From contig JAIYDR010000402.1 of the NCBI GenBank assembly GCA_027487395.1, positions 1 through 37,098 on the forward strand: a stretch of 37,098 bases of DNA, in the 5' to 3' direction. Below, one piece after another: positions 32,254 to 37,098 of the stretch. This DNA comes from Rhodobacter sp. Lineage in GTDB: Bacteria > Pseudomonadota > Alphaproteobacteria > Rhodobacterales > Rhodobacteraceae. Within the stretch, counting starts at the first letter, position 1; the number at the start of each line of letters is the position of its first letter. A model generated the notes under the pieces. That model was not told the DNA's origin. It searched no databases and worked only from the letters and a program-made list of their open reading frames with translations. The position numbers and the translations under genes are program-made.

Positions 32254-32804
32254 TTCATCATCCTTTCGGCAAAGCCCGACAGTCGCCGCATGGCCCGATG
32301 CAGCACGACGCGCGTCGCCCCTGCCGACAGGCCCAACGAAGCGCCCGCCTCTTCAGCGCTTTTGCCATCCAGTGCAACCGCCCGCACCAACCCGGCAGAG
32401 CGGGCGTCGATCAGGCCAAGCATCACTTCGGTATCCCGATCCGTCAGCGGAACCGCAGCGTTCTCTTCGGGCAGAACATCGGCAAATTCCTCAATCGGCA
32501 GGGTCACTGTGGCGCCGCGCTTTCGAAAGGCATCCACCACCTTGTAACGGGTCAGTGCGTAAAGCCACGGCCTGACCGGCGCATCCCGCCGCCATGTCTG
32601 ACGCTTCAGGTGGATCGCCAATAGAACCTCTTGCAGAATGTCCTCATGCTGGTCGGGCGGCAGACCGCCGCCGCGCCGACGGATCACGGCGCGCAGGGTG
32701 GGTGTCACGATATGCAGAAAACGCGCGAAAGCCGCGCCATCCCCGTCATTGGCGCGGGCCAGCAGCGTCTCCCAGAGGTCATCCTGCTGCAGCCGATCCT
32801 CCAT
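32250..32804 (-). CDS. sigF: ECF RNA polymerase sigma factor (SigF type)
   Basis: A 184-residue group IV sigma factor. Region 2 is seen in LPPDQHEDILQEVLLAIH, RPWLYALTRYKVVDAFRKRG; region 4 is the helix-turn-helix KSAEEAGASLGLSAGATRVV followed by HRAMRRL. Start uncertain: ATG 32804 gives the usual short N-terminus (MEDRLQQDD), ATG 32831 adds nine residues; neither has a clean ribosome-binding site. Coupled to nrsF and encoded at the end of the bufferin operon, it probably activates that operon and itself, forming a positive loop held in check by NrsF. Confidence 0.9.
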   Translation of the reverse strand: MEDRLQQDDLWETLLARANDGDGAAFARFLHIVTPTLRAVIRRRGGGLPPDQHEDILQEVLLAIHLKRQTWRRDAPVRPWLYALTRYKVVDAFRKRGATVTLPIEEFADVLPEENAAVPLTDRDTEVMLGLIDARSAGLVRAVALDGKSAEEAGASLGLSAGATRVVLHRAMRRLSGFAERMMK

Positions 32805-32878
32805 CCCTGACGCCAGCACCCTAACTGACATGGGTAGTGCAGGACAGTCACGGCTGAGTGAAGCCGCAAAGGCCGCCA

Positions 32879-33286
32879 TCATCCCGCCGCTGCCAAGGCG
32901 GTATCGAACAAGGCTTGAATCTCGGCCTTGCCGGTTCCGGCCACGATGCGCCCAATCTCTTGCCGTCCCTTCAGCGCAACCAGAGTAGAGCGGCGGGGGA
33001 TTTTCAGGGCGCGCGACAAGTCACCTTCGCCGTACTGGTCCCAGTCCACGACGATGAAACGGACTTTTTCTGAATACGCCGGGTTTTCGGCCATCAGTTT
33101 GGCGATCACGCGTTCCTGAGCGGCGCAGGTGCTGCACCAGCTTGCCCAGAAGTCGAGGATGACCACCTGACCCGCATCCATCGCCGCTTCGGCCAAGCCG
33201 GGCGTATAGAAAGTGCGGTCATCGGCGCGCAAAGGACCCGCCAGAAACAGGGCCGGAACGGACAAAAGCAGGCTGCGACGGTGCAT
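32879..33286 (-). CDS. Exported thioredoxin-like protein
   Basis: A 135-residue protein with a signal sequence (RRSLLLSVPALFLAGPLRA) and a thioredoxin fold. The active site is WASWCSTCAAQE, with Cys51 and Cys54, and DFWAS precedes it as in DsbD C-terminal/TlpA-like domains. ATG 33286 was chosen for the GAGG six bases upstream; ATG 33298 four codons earlier is also possible. It would act in the periplasm, reduced by the CcdA-like membrane protein encoded immediately upstream. Together the two resemble a split DsbD, likely keeping cysteines of the secreted peptide or its partners in the right redox state. Confidence 0.85.
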   Translation of the reverse strand: MHRRSLLLSVPALFLAGPLRADDRTFYTPGLAEAAMDAGQVVILDFWASWCSTCAAQERVIAKLMAENPAYSEKVRFIVVDWDQYGEGDLSRALKIPRRSTLVALKGRQEIGRIVAGTGKAEIQALFDTALAAAG

Positions 33287-33301
33287 AGGATACCTCATGT
33301 T

Positions 33302-34012
33302 TCAGATGCTGACAGAAAGATCGACCAACCACGCGGGCAGGACCTGCAGCGCGGCTGCCTCAATCACATGGTTCAGGCCAAGGAAAAGCGCGGCCCCGAC
33401 TGCGATAAAGACCCAGCCCATGACGGGCCGTGCGCGGGCCGATAGGGCCACAACGCGCCCCATGTTCCGCCGCAGCCAGCCACGCAGGCCGTAAGCCGCA
33501 AAAAGGATCAGCGTCGCCACCCCTGCGCCAAACAGTGCCATGACCAAAGCGGCGCGGCCAAGGTTTTCGCCCGTGCTGGCCAAGGCAATCGCCGCGCCGA
33601 GGGTTGGGCCAATACAGGGACTCCAGACTGCGCCCAGAAGCGCGCCACCCAGAAATTCAGCCCCAAGACCGCGCGATGTGGCGGCAATGCGGGCATCTGC
33701 AACGGTGGCCAAACCGTTGGCGGCCACGGCGAAATGCCGCCCCAAGGCGGGCAGGGCAAGAACCGCGCCGAAGCCAACCATGACCAAGGCTGCGATGCGG
33801 GTGACATCCTCGGGATAAACTCCAAAGGCCGGCCCGATGGCTGCGATGGCCGTCCCAAACAGCACAAACGAAAGCACCATGCCCGCTGCAAGGGCCAGCG
33901 GCGCACGCCGATCGGTTTGCAGGGAACTGGCCAGAACGATGGGCAGAACCGGCAGGACGCAGGGGTTGATCAGCGTCAGCAACCCGGCAAGATAGGCAAA
34001 GATCAGGTCCAT
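33302..34012 (-). CDS. CcdA/DsbD-like thiol-disulfide transmembrane protein
   Basis: A 236-residue membrane protein with six predicted helices in the CcdA pattern. The two redox cysteines are in LINPCVLPVLPIVL (helix 1) and VWSPCIGPTLGAA (helix 4). The start ATG abuts the stop of the DoxX gene (TAGATG). It should carry electrons from cytoplasmic thioredoxin across the membrane to the exported thioredoxin-like protein that follows. Assignment to cytochrome c maturation is possible for the family, but the operon argues for a role with the bufferin system. Confidence 0.9.
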   Translation of the reverse strand: MDLIFAYLAGLLTLINPCVLPVLPIVLASSLQTDRRAPLALAAGMVLSFVLFGTAIAAIGPAFGVYPEDVTRIAALVMVGFGAVLALPALGRHFAVAANGLATVADARIAATSRGLGAEFLGGALLGAVWSPCIGPTLGAAIALASTGENLGRAALVMALFGAGVATLILFAAYGLRGWLRRNMGRVVALSARARPVMGWVFIAVGAALFLGLNHVIEAAALQVLPAWLVDLSVSI

Positions 34013-34450
34013 CTAGGCTTGCGCCCCCCGGTCCAACCCCAGCGCATGATCGACCGACCACCGCCCCGGACCACGGGCCACGACTGCAAGCAACGGCGCG
34101 GCCCACAGTCCATGCGTCATCCACGCGTCCGGATAGACAAAGATTTGGATCACCGCCGTCATTGCCACCAGCCCCAATGCCGATAGCCGCGCAAGCAGGC
34201 CAAGGATCAACAGGACGGGCAAGAGATGCTCTGCCACCGTCGCCATCACAGCCGCCGCCTGATAGGGGATGATCGGCAGAGCATATTCATGTTCAAACAG
34301 AAACCAGGTGGAGTCCTTGATCCAGAACCCCTCGACCTTGGTTTGTCCTGATTGCCAGAACACCAAAGCCGGAAAGACCCGCAACATCAGGGCCACAAGA
34401 GCATCGGGTATCGCCGTCAGGGCCTGATTCAGCCGTGTGATTGCGGTCAT
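34013..34450 (-). CDS. DoxX-family membrane protein
   Basis: A 145-residue protein with four hydrophobic segments and the DoxX signature near the first ([20 protein letters not shown]) and third ([20 protein letters not shown]). DoxX proteins commonly accompany DUF692/DUF2063/DUF2282 genes; their role there is not settled and may be redox or quinone-linked. It begins three bases after the preceding stop and abuts the next gene, inside the bufferin operon. Confidence 0.88.
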   Translation of the reverse strand: MTAITRLNQALTAIPDALVALMLRVFPALVFWQSGQTKVEGFWIKDSTWFLFEHEYALPIIPYQAAAVMATVAEHLLPVLLILGLLARLSALGLVAMTAVIQIFVYPDAWMTHGLWAAPLLAVVARGPGRWSVDHALGLDRGAQA

Positions 34451-34453
34451 CTC

Positions 34454-35203
34454 TCACTCCCTTACGTCAACAATCGCGCCTGCCCGCATCAGCATCACCA
34501 GCATGGCCTGCGGGTCATGGCCGACCTCGGTCCTTTGCGCAGCAGCGGCGGCGATGGACAGCGGCTCACCAGCCTGAAGGGCGCGCAGCAGCGCGGCATC
34601 CCCCGGACCGACAGCGTGAACAGGCACTGCAAACGACGCATCACGCAGGATGAGGGCGGTCTCGGGGCCAGTGGCCAAGGGCTGGCTTTCCCGACCCGGT
34701 TGGTTGCGCGCCCAGATCGACACCGCAGGATGGGAAAGGGCGAGCAGGGTCACAGACGGATGCAGGGTCAGCCGCACGCGATCCGGATCGGCACTGGCCA
34801 GCCTTGCAGGATCAACCGGCAGCGCGTCAGCGGCGTGAAAGGCCCGCCCGCGCGCATATTCGATCCGGGCCACATCCCCCAGATAGGGGTAAGCGGCCAA
34901 AGGCGGAAACCCCTGCAAGAAGCTTGCAAAACCTTCGCCCCATTCATGTAGGATCGGCGTTTTCGGACGGTCCGTTTCGGCGTAAAGCCGTGCCATCGCA
35001 GCGAAGAACGCCTCACCAACCAGCCGCTGAATCACCGGAAAGCGCGTGGCCAAAGCCCCCGTCAGACCGACGGCCACATTGTTGCGATAAACGGCAAAGC
35101 GGCGCTCGACCTCTTCGGCGTGGCGGGCTGTCAGGCCAAGGGGAAGCACACCTCCGCGAAGGGCGGCATCGAACTGCGCGACGAATTCAGAATGCGCGGG
35201 CAA
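34454..35203 (-). CDS. bufC: DUF2063 partner protein of the MNIO enzyme (BufC-like)
   Basis: A 249-residue protein of the DUF2063 family. The N-terminal part [20 protein letters not shown] is its signature (YRNN), followed by [20 protein letters not shown] and the C-terminal half typical of the RiPP-recognition partner that brings the precursor to the DUF692 enzyme. No ATG fits. TTG 35203 was chosen because AGGGGGA lies at ideal spacing and the conserved sequence starts there. It overlaps the end of the MNIO gene by 17 bases, implying coupled translation and 1:1 stoichiometry. Confidence 0.87.
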   Translation of the reverse strand: MPAHSEFVAQFDAALRGGVLPLGLTARHAEEVERRFAVYRNNVAVGLTGALATRFPVIQRLVGEAFFAAMARLYAETDRPKTPILHEWGEGFASFLQGFPPLAAYPYLGDVARIEYARGRAFHAADALPVDPARLASADPDRVRLTLHPSVTLLALSHPAVSIWARNQPGRESQPLATGPETALILRDASFAVPVHAVGPGDAALLRALQAGEPLSIAAAAAQRTEVGHDPQAMLVMLMRAGAIVDVRE

Positions 35204-36059
35204 GGCTCTGTCCCCCTTGCGCCAGAATGGCCCCGGCCCGCCGCGCCTCAGCCGCCAGCACGGACCAGTCGGGCAGGTCATTGTCCCATTCCACCAGCGT
35301 GGGCCGGGGACCGGCTCTGGCGATCACCTCGGCATAAAGCGCCCAAACCGGGTCCGCGACGGCTGCTGCATGGCTGTCGATCAAAAGCGGACCAGAGGGC
35401 AGCGCCTCAGCATCATGGCCGCCAAGGTGAATCTCCCCAACCAGATGCAGTGGAAACGCTGCCAACCATGCCTGTGGATCGGTGCCATGATTGGTGCAGG
35501 ACACAAAGACATTGTTCACGTCGAGCAAGAGTCCGCATCCGGTGCGACGTGCAACTTCGGCCAGAAACGCAGTCTCGGGGATCGTCGACTGTTCAAAGCA
35601 CAGATAAGTCGCGGGGTTCTCCAACAACATCCGCCGCCCGAGCGCGGTCTGCACCTGATCGACATGGTCACACACCAGACGCAGCGTCTCCTCGGTATAG
35701 GGCAGCGGCAGCAGGTCGTTCAGATATTCGGCCCCCCGACCCTCCACCTCATGACTGGACCACGCCAGATGTTCCGAAAAGCTGTCAGGTTGATAGCGGT
35801 CACAGAGGCGGCGCAGACGGTCCAGATGGTCGCCATCCAACCCCCGCGCCCCGCCAATCGACAAACCTACCCCGTGGATCGACAAGGGATGATCCGCCCG
35901 GATCGCAGCAAGCTGAGCATGAGGCAATCCGCCTGCCCCCATGTAATTCTCGGCATGCACCTCAAAGAACCCGATCCCCGCCGCATCGGCGCGGATCGCG
36001 GCGAAATGCTGGGGCTTGAAGCCCACGCCCGGTATGTTTGGCGGCAAGGTTGGCAACAT
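35187..36059 (-). CDS. bufB: DUF692 multinuclear iron oxidative enzyme (MNIO, BufB-like)
   Basis: A 290-residue TIM-barrel metalloenzyme of DUF692/UPF0276. Metal ligands typical of the family are visible in [51 protein letters not shown] and VEWDND. MNIO enzymes modify cysteines of ribosomally made peptides; in bufferins they turn conserved cysteines into thiooxazole-type heterocycles that bind copper. ATG 36059 follows GATGGATGTG; the longer frame back to 36122 would run through the hairpin after bufA. Its place next to the precursor and DUF2063 genes is the standard order. Confidence 0.93.
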   Translation of the reverse strand: MLPTLPPNIPGVGFKPQHFAAIRADAAGIGFFEVHAENYMGAGGLPHAQLAAIRADHPLSIHGVGLSIGGARGLDGDHLDRLRRLCDRYQPDSFSEHLAWSSHEVEGRGAEYLNDLLPLPYTEETLRLVCDHVDQVQTALGRRMLLENPATYLCFEQSTIPETAFLAEVARRTGCGLLLDVNNVFVSCTNHGTDPQAWLAAFPLHLVGEIHLGGHDAEALPSGPLLIDSHAAAVADPVWALYAEVIARAGPRPTLVEWDNDLPDWSVLAAEARRAGAILAQGGQSLARAF

Positions 36060-36083
36060 GACACATCCATCAGGTTGGAAGAA

Positions 36084-36106
36084 GGCGCGCGGACACCCCG
36101 CGCGCC
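36084..36106 (-). terminator. Strong hairpin between precursor and maturase genes
   Basis: GGCGCGCGG and CCGCGCGCC are perfect 9-bp inverted copies with a five-base loop, followed on the minus strand by TTCTTCC. It lies in the 67-base gap after the precursor gene. It probably lowers read-through or protects the short precursor mRNA, so that the peptide is made in excess over its modifying enzymes. Confidence 0.6.
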
Positions 36107-36126
36107 ACCTTTGGTCAGGCATTAGG

Positions 36127-36435
36127 TCAGGCCTTAGGAACGTCGCGCATCAGCGCCTCAAGCGATCCGGACCGCGCCATGCCGTCCTCGCCCGCAGGCA
36201 GTTCCATCGTCACACAGGTTCCAGCGGGAACCAGTTTCCACGCATTGCCCTGATAGTCTGCCTTCGACGTGCCAGCGCAAGTCGTGCCGGGACCGGCGGC
36301 ACAGTCATTCTGCCCGGCCAGTGCCACGCCGAAGCACTTTTCCATATCTTCAGCCATCACTGGCGTTGCAGCCATTGCGCCAAGCGCACAAGCCAGCGAA
36401 GCCCCAAGAACGAGGCGGGATGTCATCGCAGTCAT
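36127..36435 (-). CDS. bufA: DUF2282 bufferin-type precursor peptide
   Basis: A 102-residue exported peptide. Residues 1-28 form a signal sequence ending VMA/ED. The mature part carries four cysteines (34, 45, 53, 74) in the DUF2282 pattern [20 protein letters not shown] and VPAGTC, plus NAWKLVP. These are the residues modified by the DUF692 enzyme in characterised bufferins. ATG 36435 follows AGGGAG; a second ATG three codons later is possible. It is the first gene of the operon, and a plausible ECF promoter lies about 50 bases upstream. The expected role is to bind copper or a similar metal in the periplasm under stress. Confidence 0.93.
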   Translation of the reverse strand: MTAMTSRLVLGASLACALGAMAATPVMAEDMEKCFGVALAGQNDCAAGPGTTCAGTSKADYQGNAWKLVPAGTCVTMELPAGEDGMARSGSLEALMRDVPKA

Positions 36436-36486
36436 GTCAATCTCCCTGTCAAAACGGAAAGGCCTGTTTGCCCTTCATCAAGCAGT

Positions 36487-36512
36487 TCGCAGACAAAGGC
36501 GCTCGCATTACA
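36487..36512 (-). promoter_or_regulatory. Candidate ECF (SigF-type) promoter of the bufferin operon
   Basis: On the minus strand GTAATG (36512-36507) is followed after exactly 16 bases by CGAA (36490-36487). This resembles the GTAACC-N16-CGAA promoter that I recall for Caulobacter SigF. It would give a leader of roughly 45 bases before the bufA ATG. The match is by eye. Confidence 0.5.
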
Positions 36513-36659
36513 GGGATCGCGCCTTCGTGATCTATGGCCCGATAAATGAAACTCGGCAAAGAAACCATAGATGGTGATGGCGGCTGGCCGAGGCTGATGA
36601 TCTCTGGTTATGTTCTTTAGCGGTAGGAAGGGGAGCGTTGGTCCTTTTGAACGGTCGGC

Positions 36660-36956
36660 TCAGCGCCTCCCCCCACTCAAAGCTGAAGGGTTCTGGCTTG
36701 ACCGATTGGCTCGCTGCCAATCGGTCAAGAAGTTTGCAGTATCAAGCCCGCCGATCCAGCGCCAGTATTGCACGATGAGAGGGTCGCTCAGGCCCAGGGA
36801 CTGGCGCAACCCTTCCAGCGCAGCTTCGTTCGACTGGGTGCCCATGATCATCATTGCCACGTCGCCAGGCAGGATGTTGGTGACAGCAAAAGTCACCAGC
36901 GTGATCAGGAACCGCGTCAAGATGACCGACAGAAGCCGGTTCAGCACATAGGTCAT
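36660..36956 (-). pseudogene. OppB/DppB-type permease remnant (N-terminal part)
   Basis: The frame starts like a peptide-transporter permease (MTYVLNRLLSVILTRFLI, then TNILPGDVAMMIMGTQSN and LGLSDPLIVQYWRWIGGL) but after about 70 residues leaves the family and ends at 36660, some 230 residues short. The break coincides with a 13-bp inverted repeat at 36697-36729. It is not a copy of the oppB remnant at 18459-19069, as the sequences differ throughout. The start codon lies right against the transposase fragment at the window's end, so its promoter has probably been lost too. Confidence 0.85.
36697..36729. repeat. Perfect 13-bp inverted repeat
   Basis: CTTGACCGATTGG (36697-36709) and CCAATCGGTCAAG (36717-36729) are exact inverted copies with a seven-base loop. 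It lies exactly where the oppB remnant loses similarity to its family. It could be a scar from a mobile element or a hairpin; there is no T-run. Confidence 0.6.
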
Positions 36957-36964
36957 GGCAGACA

Positions 36965-37098
36965 GGCACCGTGAATGTGGCGTTCGTCATTGATCTCTTC
37001 GCGCGCCGGATCGTGGGCTGGCGCGCCTCAACATCGATGAAGACGCAGTTTGTCCTCGACGCACTTGACCAGGCAATCTGGCAAAGAAAGACGAACGA
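36965..37098 (+). pseudogene. IS3-family transposase fragment, running off the window
   Basis: The frame reads VNVAFVIDLFARRIVGWRAS, then SMKTQFVLDALDQAIWQ, the central part of the integrase core of IS3-family OrfB. The segment before it (helix-turn-helix and first catalytic Asp region) is missing, because the oppB remnant's start codon lies within ten bases upstream. Whether the 3' part is complete beyond the window cannot be seen. It has the same orientation as the remnant at 31266-31508. Confidence 0.8.

Noticed and set aside
1-37098. CRISPR arrays, tRNA or rRNA genes, prophage genes
   Set aside because: Reading both strands I saw no regularly spaced repeats, no cloverleaf-like sequences and no phage structural or integrase genes apart from the IS3 fragments.

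Overview
The high G+C content, codon use and gene families point to an alphaproteobacterium of the Rhodobacterales (Rhodobacter/roseobacter type). This is read from family resemblance only; no rRNA or housekeeping marker lies in the window.

Layout. (1) 1-3774, + strand: tail of a BMP-type binding protein, then ATPase and two permeases of a nucleoside/simple-sugar ABC importer. (2) 3775-4416: a 640-base gene-free stretch with three GC-rich hairpins and an AT-rich end, leading to an orphan SAM methyltransferase (4417-5547). (3) 5806-9086, - strand: PotD/F-type binding protein, cupin and GMC oxidoreductase, divergent from a LysR regulator (9236-10183). (4) 10316-13640, - strand: choline-kinase-like phosphotransferase coupled to a dimethylglycine/sarcosine dehydrogenase-like flavoprotein. 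(5) 13850-20116: a decaying catabolic island holding an aldehyde dehydrogenase pseudogene, an apparently open enoyl-CoA hydratase/3-hydroxyacyl-CoA dehydrogenase, a CoA-transferase pseudogene fused in frame to an oppD remnant, an oppB remnant fused to the tail of oppC, and an iclR regulator with an in-frame stop. (6) 20511-31216, + strand: a regulator joining a MEDS sensory domain to a SARP-type DNA-binding/BTAD module, followed by a nine-ORF operon of P450, two PEP-synthase-like halves, two HD hydrolases, aldehyde dehydrogenase, SDR, a truncated ferredoxin ORF and a ferredoxin reductase. (7) 31266-31508: an IS3-type transposase remnant. (8) 31615-36435, - strand: an eight-gene operon for a bufferin-type metallophore peptide (DUF2282 precursor, DUF692/MNIO enzyme, DUF2063 partner, DoxX), then CcdA-like and thioredoxin-like proteins, an ECF sigma factor and the NrsF-type anti-sigma factor. 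(9) 36660-37098: an oppB remnant abutting a second IS3-type transposase fragment.

Most interesting is region 6. Two separate proteins carry the ATP-binding half and the phosphohistidine half of PEP synthase, as in phenylphosphate synthase and in the CreHI 4-methylphenyl phosphate synthase of Corynebacterium glutamicum. With a P450, HD-type hydrolases, an alcohol and an aldehyde dehydrogenase and a ferredoxin reductase, this looks like an aerobic 'phosphorylate, hydroxylate, dephosphorylate, oxidise' route for an alkylphenol-like substrate. Its ferredoxin reading frame has lost the iron-sulfur cysteines, so the electron-transfer step is either supplied elsewhere or broken. Region 8 is a well-formed stress-response operon with a plausible ECF promoter in front of the precursor gene and a strong hairpin between precursor and maturase genes.
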